A stretch of 45,369 bases of DNA, taken from the NCBI GenBank assembly GCA_019116245.1, contig DXCC01000028.1:1-45369 (forward strand), given 5' to 3'. The notes below the pieces were generated by a model. It did no database searches. It was not told the DNA's origin and worked only from the letters and a program-made list of their open reading frames with translations. Shown here piece by piece: positions 33,884-40,751 of the stretch. The translations under genes and the position numbers were made by a program. Source of the stretch: Candidatus Tidjanibacter faecipullorum. GTDB taxonomy: Bacteria > Bacteroidota > Bacteroidia > Bacteroidales > Rikenellaceae. How positions within the stretch are numbered: position 1 is the stretch's first letter; each line of letters begins with the position of its first letter.

Positions 33884-34957
33884 ATGCGTAAAATTATCCA
33901 TATCGACATGGACGCCTTCTTTGCGTCGATCGAGCAGCGTGACTTTCCGCATCTGCGGGGTATTCCGCTGGCGGTCGGCAACGGCGGGGAGCGGGGTGTG
34001 GTGGCTGCGGCCAGCTATGAGGCGCGCCGCTACGGCGTCCATTCGGCCATGTCGAGCCGGGCGGCCCTGGCACGCTGTCCGCAGCTGGTCTTCACGCCAG
34101 CCCGTTTCGAGGTCTACCGGGAGGTTTCCCGGACCATCATGGACATTTTCCACGAATATACCGACAAGGTCGAACCGTTGTCGCTTGACGAGGCCTACCT
34201 GGACGTGACGGTTAACCACCGTAACATGCCGTCGGCCACCCTCATCGCCCGGGAGATCAAGCAGCGAATCCGCCGGGAGACGGGACTGACCGCTTCGGCC
34301 GGCGTGTCGGTGAACAAGTTCCTGGCCAAGGTGGCCTCCGATTACGACAAGCCCGACGGATTGAAGGTGGTGACCGACCGGGAGGCGGAGGAGTTTGTCG
34401 CCTCGTTGCGCATCGAACAGTTCTGGGGAGTCGGCCGGGTGACGGCCGACAAGATGCATCGGCTGGGGATTCATACGGGAGCCGATCTGCGGGCACGCAG
34501 CGAGGCGGAACTGATTCATCGCTTCGGCAAGGTGGGGCATCTCTATTACCTCAATGCGCGCGGCATTGATTATCGGGAGGTGGTCTCCGAGCGCATCCGC
34601 AAGTCGGTGGGCAGCGAGGTGACCTTTGCGTCGGATATTGACGACCGGCAGGAGCTGCTCCGCCAGCTGGCCGTCGTCGGCGAAGAGGTGTGGCGTCGGG
34701 CGGGTCGCCGGGATTTTTACGGCCGGACGGTGACACTGAAGATCAAGTTCGCCGATTTCCGGCAGATTACCCGCAGCCGTACGGCGGAGGGGTTCATCAC
34801 GGAGTATAACCGTTTTCGCGACATGGCATCGGAGCTGTTCGATGCCGTCGATCTGCAGGGCGAACAGGTGCGGCTGATTGGCCTGAGTGTCAGCAATCCG
34901 GCCGACATCGAATCGCCCGAATACCGGCAGTTGGAGATCGAGTTCCCGGAGGAGTGA
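33884..34957 (+). CDS. dinB: DNA polymerase IV (Y family)
   Basis: Pol IV copies across damaged template without proofreading. The 357-aa protein begins with the Y-family motif IHIDMDAFFASIE (metal aspartates D8 and D10) and has the catalytic SLDEAYLDV (D102, E103), the steric-gate region around FFASIE, and FWGVGRVTADKMHRLG, a helix-hairpin-helix in the thumb. The C-terminal little-finger domain follows. The ATG at 33884 (MRKIIHID) is chosen; a GTG or ATG further upstream at 33827 would overlap the previous gene and add unrelated residues. The tail has no obvious beta-clamp motif beyond QLEIEF, which is a plausible one. Confidence 0.95.
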   Translation: MRKIIHIDMDAFFASIEQRDFPHLRGIPLAVGNGGERGVVAAASYEARRYGVHSAMSSRAALARCPQLVFTPARFEVYREVSRTIMDIFHEYTDKVEPLSLDEAYLDVTVNHRNMPSATLIAREIKQRIRRETGLTASAGVSVNKFLAKVASDYDKPDGLKVVTDREAEEFVASLRIEQFWGVGRVTADKMHRLGIHTGADLRARSEAELIHRFGKVGHLYYLNARGIDYREVVSERIRKSVGSEVTFASDIDDRQELLRQLAVVGEEVWRRAGRRDFYGRTVTLKIKFADFRQITRSRTAEGFITEYNRFRDMASELFDAVDLQGEQVRLIGLSVSNPADIESPEYRQLEIEFPEE

Positions 34958-35021
34958 CCGGCGGGGGAGGTCGTCGGAGCGGACGCTGTGTGACGAGGGT
35001 GTTGTCGGTGTCGTCGGGGAG

Positions 35022-35051
35022 TTGCAGCATGGAAAATATTGGCTATTTTTG
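35022..35051 (+). promoter_or_regulatory. Promoter of the SMR gene pair
   Basis: TTG (35022-35024), a 19-base spacer and TATTTTTG (35044-35051) match the consensus. The start near 35058 leaves a leader of about 23 bases, which excludes a riboswitch in this transcript. Confidence 0.6.
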
Positions 35052-35080
35052 CCCCGTTTTGACGGAAAAATAGCTGAAGG

Positions 35081-35410
35081 ATGTACGCTTGGGTGCTGTT
35101 GATAGTGGCCGGATTGTTTGAATCCGGGTTTGCCTTCTGTTTGGGTAAGATGCGGGATGCGGTCGGTGCGGCATGGTGGCTGTGGGGCGCAGGCTTTCTG
35201 GTCAGTCTGACGCTCAGCATGACGCTGCTCGCTCGGGCGGCGCGGAAGATCCCGGTCGGGACGGCCTATCCCGTGTGGACGGGCATCGGTGCGGCCGGTA
35301 CGGTCATCCTCGGCATCGTCTGCTTTCATGAGCCGGCCTCGTTTCTCCGGCTTTTCTTTATCGGAACGTTGATCTTCTCCGTCATCGGACTGAAGGTCGT
35401 GTCGCATTAA
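35081..35410 (+). CDS. SMR-family exporter subunit, SugE/Gdx-like (first of pair)
   Basis: This 109-aa protein has four membrane helices and the small multidrug resistance signature. The proton- and substrate-binding glutamate is E14 in AGLFESGFAF. The segment GTAYPVWTGIGAAG (60-73) is the SugE/Gdx signature, which in characterised members marks guanidinium export rather than broad drug export. The residue three after the glutamate is Phe; SugE has Trp there. The second SMR gene follows after 15 bases, so the two may form a heterodimer. The exported substrate is inferred only at family level. Confidence 0.88.
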   Translation: MYAWVLLIVAGLFESGFAFCLGKMRDAVGAAWWLWGAGFLVSLTLSMTLLARAARKIPVGTAYPVWTGIGAAGTVILGIVCFHEPASFLRLFFIGTLIFSVIGLKVVSH

Positions 35411-35425
35411 ACGGAACGTGGCGCT

Positions 35426-35746
35426 ATGGATTGGATCATATTGGTGATAGCCGGCCTGTGCGAAACGGGATTCGCTTTCTGCATGGGCAAGATGAGGACG
35501 GCCGAGGGGCGTGCGCGTCGTCTGTGGACGGCGGGGTTTGTCGTGTCGGTCGTGGTGAGCATGTGGCTGCTCTCGGTGGCCGTGCGGACGCTGCCGATCG
35601 GTACCGCCTATCCCGTGTGGACGGGTATCGGCGCGGTCGGAACCGTCGTGCTCGGCATGGTCTGTTTCAAGGAGAAAGCCTCCTTTGCCCGCCTGTTCTT
35701 TGTCGCCCTGCTGATCGTTTCGGTCATCGGGCTGAAGATGGCATAG
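35426..35746 (+). CDS. SMR-family exporter subunit, SugE/Gdx-like (second of pair)
   Basis: This 106-aa protein is a diverged paralogue of the one just upstream. It keeps E13 in AGLCETGFAF and GTAYPVWTGIGAVG (59-72), and its start MDWIILVIAGL and end VIGLKMA resemble E. coli SugE closely. As in its neighbour, Phe replaces the Trp normally found three residues after the glutamate. The loop after helix 1 is more basic (KMRTAEGRARR) than in the first protein (KMRDAVGAAW). Such a charge difference is what fixes opposite membrane orientations in heterodimeric SMR pairs, so an antiparallel heterodimer is plausible. Confidence 0.88.
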   Translation: MDWIILVIAGLCETGFAFCMGKMRTAEGRARRLWTAGFVVSVVVSMWLLSVAVRTLPIGTAYPVWTGIGAVGTVVLGMVCFKEKASFARLFFVALLIVSVIGLKMA

Positions 35747-35772
35747 CCGCCGGGCGGCGGGTTTGTAAAATG

Positions 35773-35808
35773 GGGCGGGGCAGGCGATTCGATTCGCCTG
35801 CCCCGCCC
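35773..35808. terminator. Strong shared terminator hairpin
   Basis: GGGCGGGGCAGGCGA (35773-35787) and its perfect complement (35794-35808) form a 15-bp stem with a 6-base loop, between the SMR pair and the convergent phosphatase gene. A shared terminator is likely. Confidence 0.65.
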
Positions 35809-35833
35809 GCTGTGCATAAAATCCGTATGAAAA

Positions 35834-36805
35834 CTAATCGCGTGTTCGTTCGACGGTGTGGAGAACGTGGCGCTCCTTGTCGAGCATGTAGAGGGTCAGC
35901 GTGTCATCCGAGGCCGATACGACGGAGAAGCCGGTAGCCGGACTGCAGAAGACCGTGCCTTCGATCGGGGAGACCTTGCGGCTGAGCGAACCGGACGTAT
36001 TGACCACGTAGTCGATGTCGCTGCCCGGCACGCGGAGGTGCTGGAAATTGTGGATATGGCCGCAGATGTACATGTCCACGCCGTATTTGCGCAGGATCGG
36101 ATCCAGACGCTCCTGCAGGTTGAGCCGCTCCTCCTCGTCCTTGCCGGTTTCGGCGTAGACGGGGTGGTGGCCGATGACGATCTTCCAGGTTTCATCGGCC
36201 TGCTGCAGCGTCGAGTCGATCCAGCGCAACTGTTCGTCGATGTCCTGCGAGGCAACGTCCCGGTAGGATTCCTCCGATTCCTTGTGGTACTTGTCGATCA
36301 GCGGCGTGGTGTCGATCCAAACCACGCGCAGGGTGGAGGAGTCGCCCACCTCGAAACTTTTGGTGTAGTAGCGGTCGGGCATCACCCAGCGGCGGCTGAC
36401 GTCGCCGTAGTCGAGGACGGCCTGCGTGTTGCCCCGGTACTCGTGGTTGCCGAGAATCGGGTACCAGTCGAGCATCAGCTCCGGGTGGCTGTAAATCAAC
36501 TCGTAGTTGGTCATCCAGAGCGGGTCGTTTACACTGGCCACGCCCTCGAAGTGGTGGATGTCGCCGGCAGCGGCCACGAATTCGATGTCGATCTCTTCGG
36601 CCAGTTCGCCCATCTCCTCGGCGATCGGCTTCTGGTCATAGTAGCCGTTGCGTCCCAGGTCGTTGGCAACGATGAAGTTGAAATTGTCTTCGTCGATCGA
36701 GGTCAGCCGCTCGGCCGTATTCGTCGCAGCGGTCGGAGTTCCGTTGCAGGCGGTCAGCATCCACGCGCCGGCCAGCAGCAGGAAAAATGTACGGTTGATT
36801 TTCAT
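35834..36805 (-). CDS. Lipoprotein metallophosphoesterase (purple acid phosphatase-like)
   Basis: The 323-aa protein has a lipoprotein signal (lipobox LTAC, C20). Calcineurin-like metal motifs are in order: NDLGRNG (D49), GDIHHFEG (D82), LGNHEYRG (N120, H121), VIGHHPVYAE and YICGHIHNFQH. This set is closest to purple acid phosphatases, though the position of their colour-giving tyrosine (GDxxY) is His here. It should hydrolyse phosphate esters in the periplasm or at the cell surface. It starts 40 bases after the TonB receptor stop, and both are probably in one operon, so its products may be imported by that receptor. Confidence 0.88.
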   Translation of the reverse strand: MKINRTFFLLLAGAWMLTACNGTPTAATNTAERLTSIDEDNFNFIVANDLGRNGYYDQKPIAEEMGELAEEIDIEFVAAAGDIHHFEGVASVNDPLWMTNYELIYSHPELMLDWYPILGNHEYRGNTQAVLDYGDVSRRWVMPDRYYTKSFEVGDSSTLRVVWIDTTPLIDKYHKESEESYRDVASQDIDEQLRWIDSTLQQADETWKIVIGHHPVYAETGKDEEERLNLQERLDPILRKYGVDMYICGHIHNFQHLRVPGSDIDYVVNTSGSLSRKVSPIEGTVFCSPATGFSVVSASDDTLTLYMLDKERHVLHTVERTRD

Positions 36806-36845
36806 ATACTTGTTCTGTTATGGTTTTGCAGGGGTTCGGGTAGGT

Positions 36846-39650
36846 TTAGAAGTCCCATTTCAAACCCAGCGTGAAGGTACCCTGATAGTATTCCAGCTGG
36901 GCGGTGCGGGTGCGGATGCCCTGGTAGTAGCGCAGCGGCTGGTTGGTGAGGTTGTTGGCCTCGAAGAAGAGGCGGATGCCCTTGCCGAAGCGGTAGGATA
37001 CGTTGGCATCGAGGAAGAGCTGGTCGTCGTAGTAGCGGTCGCCGAAGGCGTCGCTCGACACCTCGTCCAGATAGCCGGCCGTGTAGTTGAGCGAGATGCG
37101 GGCCGAGAGGCGGTCGTTCTCCCAGGCCAGCGAGGCGTTGGCCATGTGGGGAGCGGTGCCGGGCAGCGAGACATCGGTGCGCTCCTCGCCGTCCTCATTG
37201 TAGATGCCGCTCGTGATCGAGTGCGTGAAGGTGTAGTTGAGCATCACGTTGAAGTTGCGCAGGAAACGCGAGTTGAAGAAGTCGAGCTTGCGCTGCAGGG
37301 CGATCTCGAAGCCGAACATGTTCACGTGCTTGCCGTTCATCGGGTGCAGGTACTCCCAGCGGTCGCCGTCGGTGATCGGGTTGTCGATGCCGGGGAAGTC
37401 GGCCGCAAACTCCTCGGCCGTGTAGTCGATGTCGAGGTAGTTGAAGATGAAGTTGTTGATCCGTTTGTAGAAGAAACCGCCGGAGATGATACCCACCGAC
37501 TTGCTGTAATACTCACCGAGCAGGTCGAAGTTGTGGGAGTAGGATGCCTTCAGGTTGGGGTTGCCGGCCGTGATCTCGTTCTTGTCCTGCTGGATGTCGA
37601 CGTAGGGCACCAGCATGTAGTAGTTCGGACGGGCAAGAGCCGTGGTGTAGGCGGCGCGGAGCACCGTGCGGTCGTTCAGGTCGTATTTCACCGTGAGGCT
37701 CGGCAGCACGTTCGTGTAGTCGTTCACGTTGCCGCGCGAGTCGGCGTTGGCGTAGTCCTCGTTGAGGATGTAGTTGCCTGTGTAGTTCAGGTGGGTGTTC
37801 TCGACGCGCACGCCGGCGATGAACATCAGGCGCGTGGTGATGTTCTGATCCCAACGCAGGTAGCCGGCCAAGATGCGCTCGTGGGCGTTGTAGTTGCCGG
37901 CGAGGTACTCCGAAGGATCATCCTCGGCGGTGAACAGGCTCTGGTCGTAGAGATCGACGCTGCCCAGCCATTTGTTCGACACGAACATGCCCGGTACGTA
38001 ACGGGCGCCTTGTGTGAGGGCTTTGCCGTAGGTGGTGGTTTCCATGTCGATCAGCGAAGGCATCTCGCCGGTGGGTACGTACTCGTAGAAGCGGTTGTCG
38101 CGCAGCTTGTTCTTCATGCGGCCGCTCAGACCCATGCGCAGACGGCCTTTCTGGTCGTGGATGACGGTCAGCGGGATGCGCAGGTTGATCTTGGCCGAGT
38201 ACTCCTCCTCCTCGGTGTAGTCGTGCTGCTCGGTCAGTTTGTCGAAGGCAAACAACGCGTAGTCCTGATCGGGCGAGTAGACGTAGGGCAGGCGGGGATT
38301 GCTCAGATCCTCCATGATGGAGACACCCTCCTGTTTGTACTCGATGTAACGCTCGTGGGGACGATCCTCGCTGGCTTTGGCGTAGCTCAGGTTCCAGTCG
38401 AGGTCAACCTTCGGAGAGAGCAGGTGGGTACCCGTCAGGGCGTAGGACTGCACGCGCTGGTCCTCCAGACGGCGGTTCTTGTTGCGGTTGTCGTTGATAC
38501 CGCCCTTGGTCTCGCGGACGATCTCACCCACGTAGCCGCCTGCACCGTCGCTCTCGATGTCCTTGTACTGGGTGCGGTAGCGGTTCTCGCGGTCGTCACG
38601 CCAGTTGTACATCACATCCAGTGCCAGTGTGTTGCGGTCGTTGATCTTCCAGTCGGCGTTGAGGTTGGCGCTGCGGCGGATACGCTGCACGTCGTATTTG
38701 CGGACGTCCATCTCCTCCACGTACACGTTGCCGTTGTTGTCCTCCGTCCACACGGCCTCGATGTTGTCCGAACCGTAGTTCTTGTTCATGTAGGCGGCGC
38801 TGAGGACGATACCGAGCTTGTTCTTGAAGAAACGGTTGCCGTATACGAACGAGCCCGAACCGGTGGCACCGTTGCGGATGGGGTTGTAGCCGCCCGACAG
38901 CGTCAGCGAGATGCGCTGTCCGCCACTTGCGGCACGGGTAATCAGGTTCACCGAACCGCCGATGGCATCGGCATCCATGTCGGGCGTCAGGGTCTTGTTC
39001 ACCGCGATGGTCTGCACCATGTCCGACGGGATCAGGTCCATCTGCACCTTGCGGTTGTCGCCCTCGGCCGAGGGGATGCGGTTGCCGTTCAGCGTGACGG
39101 AGTTCAACTCGGAGGCCAAACCGCGCACGATGATGTTGCGCGCCTCGCCTTGGTCGTTCTGCATCGTGATACCCGACACACGTTTGAGGGCGTCGCCGAT
39201 GTTGGAATCGGGGAAGCGGCCCACTTGGTCGGCCGAGATCATATTGGTGATGTTGGCATTGGTTTTCTGTTGGTTGAGCGCCTTGGCCTGACCGCGCATC
39301 ATGTCGCCCATGACCACTACGGCGTCGATCTCCTGCGATCCCTCGGCCAGCGAGAAGTTGAGCACCGTGTTGCCCTGCGGGGTGACGGTGGCCGGAAGGG
39401 TCGTGGTCTGGAAGCCCAGATACTCGACCTCGACCGTATATTCTCCGGCGGGGACATTCAGGAACTCGTAGTAACCGTTGTAGCCGGAGACGGTGTAACG
39501 GTTGAATTTGTCCAGTTTGAGCACGGCGCCCGGCAAGGTCATGCCGTCTACGGCGCTGGATACGGTACCGGAAATCAGACCGGTTTCCTGGGCAATCGCA
39601 TTCCCGAACATCAGGAAGCAACAGAGAACAAAGAGTAAATGTTTTCTCAT
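36846..39650 (-). CDS. TonB-dependent outer membrane receptor
   Basis: The 934-aa protein imports a ligand across the outer membrane using TonB energy. A signal peptide (cleavage after NAIA) leads to a carboxypeptidase-regulatory-like domain (about 24-107, GYYEFLNVPAGEYTVEVEYLG). A plug domain follows (VGRFPDSNIGDALKRVSGI, VRGLASELNSVTLNGNRIP, DADAIGGSVNL). A 22-strand type barrel ends in the aromatic LKWDF that barrel assembly recognises. No SusD partner gene is adjacent, so it is not a standard glycan-utilisation pair. The downstream phosphatase suggests a phosphorylated or phosphate-linked ligand, which is inference. Confidence 0.93.
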   Translation of the reverse strand: MRKHLLFVLCCFLMFGNAIAQETGLISGTVSSAVDGMTLPGAVLKLDKFNRYTVSGYNGYYEFLNVPAGEYTVEVEYLGFQTTTLPATVTPQGNTVLNFSLAEGSQEIDAVVVMGDMMRGQAKALNQQKTNANITNMISADQVGRFPDSNIGDALKRVSGITMQNDQGEARNIIVRGLASELNSVTLNGNRIPSAEGDNRKVQMDLIPSDMVQTIAVNKTLTPDMDADAIGGSVNLITRAASGGQRISLTLSGGYNPIRNGATGSGSFVYGNRFFKNKLGIVLSAAYMNKNYGSDNIEAVWTEDNNGNVYVEEMDVRKYDVQRIRRSANLNADWKINDRNTLALDVMYNWRDDRENRYRTQYKDIESDGAGGYVGEIVRETKGGINDNRNKNRRLEDQRVQSYALTGTHLLSPKVDLDWNLSYAKASEDRPHERYIEYKQEGVSIMEDLSNPRLPYVYSPDQDYALFAFDKLTEQHDYTEEEEYSAKINLRIPLTVIHDQKGRLRMGLSGRMKNKLRDNRFYEYVPTGEMPSLIDMETTTYGKALTQGARYVPGMFVSNKWLGSVDLYDQSLFTAEDDPSEYLAGNYNAHERILAGYLRWDQNITTRLMFIAGVRVENTHLNYTGNYILNEDYANADSRGNVNDYTNVLPSLTVKYDLNDRTVLRAAYTTALARPNYYMLVPYVDIQQDKNEITAGNPNLKASYSHNFDLLGEYYSKSVGIISGGFFYKRINNFIFNYLDIDYTAEEFAADFPGIDNPITDGDRWEYLHPMNGKHVNMFGFEIALQRKLDFFNSRFLRNFNVMLNYTFTHSITSGIYNEDGEERTDVSLPGTAPHMANASLAWENDRLSARISLNYTAGYLDEVSSDAFGDRYYDDQLFLDANVSYRFGKGIRLFFEANNLTNQPLRYYQGIRTRTAQLEYYQGTFTLGLKWDF

Positions 39651-39693
39651 AAAAAGATCATTGCATTGTGACGCCGCAAAGGAAAAATCCTCA

Positions 39694-39711
39694 TGTTACC
39701 GTTCTGTTACG
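39694..39711 (-). promoter_or_regulatory. Direct repeat with 11-bp period upstream of the TonB receptor
   Basis: TGTTACC, GTTC, TGTTACG: two 7-bp direct repeats with a 4-base gap, read on the plus strand. Nine bases closer to the gene is TTCCTTTG (minus strand 39684-39677), one mismatch from the -7 consensus, with no -33 box. This layout suits an OmpR/PhoB-type activator site, but the repeats point away from the gene. Confidence 0.35.
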
Positions 39712-39803
39712 GAAATATTATATTCCCGGCACGGATGCCGCCATCCGGAAGAAGAGGCGGGCGGAAAGGGCTTCCCGCTGCATGGACGAGCCGGACGGTT
39801 CGA

Positions 39804-39843
39804 TAAAAAAACAGCAGGCATCCGTTCGCGGATGCCTGCTGTT
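39804..39843 (-). terminator. Intrinsic terminator of greA
   Basis: A perfect 15-bp stem (39810-39824 with 39829-39843) with a 4-base loop is followed, reading leftward, by six T. It lies 23 bases after the greA stop. Confidence 0.8.
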
Positions 39844-39866
39844 GCAGTAGTCGGCGTCTTTTTCCG

Positions 39867-40340
39867 TCAGAACGAGATGTCCAGGATCTCGAAGCAGATC
39901 AGGCCTGCGGGAACGCGCACTTCTACCTTGTCTCCCTTCTTGTGACCCAGCAGCGCCTGGGCGATGGGGGTGCCGATCGACAGTTTTCCGGCCTTCAGGT
40001 TGGCCTCCTTCTCGGAGACGATGGTGTATTCCACCTCTTTCTTGGTGGTGTGGTTCAGCAGTTTCACCTTGCTGAGAATCTGTATCTTGTCCGTGTTCAT
40101 GTGCGATCCGTCGAGAATCCGGGCATTGGCCAGCGTCGCCTCCATGTTGGCGATGCGCATCTCCAGCATGGCCTGAGCCTCTTTGGCGGCGTCGTACTCC
40201 GCATTTTCCGACAAGTCGCCCTTGTCGCGGGCTTCGGCGATGGCGGCAGCTGCGGCCGGGCGCTCTACGGCACGCATGTGTTCCAGTTCCTCTTTCAGTT
40301 TGTTGTACCCTTCGCGGGTCATGTATGTCACTTCTGCCAT
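39867..40340 (-). CDS. greA: Transcription elongation factor GreA
   Basis: GreA enters the RNA polymerase secondary channel and triggers cleavage of backtracked RNA. The 157-aa protein has the N-terminal coiled-coil hairpin (MTREGYNKLKEELEHM at the start), and the tip carries the acidic residues of DLSENAEYDAAKEAQ, which hold the catalytic Asp and Glu. The C-terminal FKBP-like domain ends with GHKKGDKVEVRVPAG. The ATG at 40340 (MAEVTYMTREG) gives the family length; an in-frame ATG at 40370 adds ten unconserved residues. Its promoter was not found; the orphan promoter at 40599-40630 points toward it, but a terminator lies between. Confidence 0.95.
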   Translation of the reverse strand: MAEVTYMTREGYNKLKEELEHMRAVERPAAAAAIAEARDKGDLSENAEYDAAKEAQAMLEMRIANMEATLANARILDGSHMNTDKIQILSKVKLLNHTTKKEVEYTIVSEKEANLKAGKLSIGTPIAQALLGHKKGDKVEVRVPAGLICFEILDISF

Positions 40341-40543
40341 AGCTTTAGTGTCGGCACTCCGGCCGATCATATTGGTTAAACATTACAACATATTCATAAA
40401 AAAGCCCTGACCTTTCCGGGGCGGGCGGCTACGGTCCTTCGCGGGCGGAGGACCGGCGGACACCGGTGCGTTCGGAAAGCTCAGGCGGCGGAACGGCCCT
40501 TTGCGGGGACGTTGCAGTCTTGTGTTCGGAGCCGTATATACGT

Positions 40544-40570
40544 AAAAAAAGAATTCCGCTGCCGGAACCC
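40544..40570 (-). terminator. Intrinsic terminator close to an orphan promoter
   Basis: Read on the minus strand, GGGTTCCG, a GCAG loop and CGGAATTC make an 8-bp RNA stem (two G-U pairs), followed at once by seven T. The wobble pairs exist only on this strand. It ends about 48 bases after the predicted start from 40599-40606. Confidence 0.6.
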
Positions 40571-40598
40571 TCTTTGAATGACTGCTTCGAATACGTCA

Positions 40599-40630
40599 CA
40601 AAAGTAGGTATTTGCGGCGAGAAAAACAAA
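40599..40630 (-). promoter_or_regulatory. Consensus promoter with no obvious gene
   Basis: On the minus strand TTTG (40630-40627), a 20-base spacer and TACTTTTG (40606-40599) match the Bacteroidetes consensus perfectly. The predicted start is near 40592. The nearest gene in that direction is greA, 250 bases away and past a terminator. Confidence 0.58.
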
Positions 40631-40717
40631 TCCTCCGCAGGGCATAATTTTTTTGGTTCAAAGGCCGTCCCGCCGTTGAAAATGGTCGTCGGCTGCACGA
40701 AAGTCGGGAAGGATGCT

Positions 40718-40725
40718 TATATTTG
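40718..40725 (+). promoter_or_regulatory. -7 element of the cardiolipin synthase gene
   Basis: TATATTTG matches the consensus. It overlaps an in-frame ATG at 40713, so transcription from about 40732 would exclude that codon and make the ATG at 40752 the real start. Confidence 0.55.
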
Positions 40726-40751
40726 TTCTTCAATGTGTTGCTCGGCAGCGT

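Larger units (their letters stand above)
40341..40751. other. Divergent intergenic region between greA and the cardiolipin synthase gene
   Basis: About 410 bases hold the cls promoter (40718-40725), a consensus minus-strand promoter (40599-40630) and a minus-strand intrinsic terminator (40544-40570). The part from 40341 to 40543 shows no gene, repeat or RNA that I can support. Confidence 0.6.

Noticed and set aside
34958-35080. Guanidine riboswitch upstream of the SugE-like genes
   Set aside because: ACGA and ACGG occur, but not as loops of paired hairpins, and the promoter lies too close to the first ATG.
36648-39638. A 996-codon open frame opposite the TonB receptor gene, and similar long antisense frames at 873-2201, 6216-7829, 7847-9481, 11022-13145 and 29648-32551
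   Set aside because: They mirror real genes on the other strand. GC-rich third positions leave few stops in the antisense frame; the translations are Val/Gly/Arg- or His/Gln-rich with no recognisable domain or start signals.
40429-40698. 89-codon minus-strand frame in the greA-cls gap
   Set aside because: It spans the orphan promoter and terminator, has low complexity and no family resemblance.
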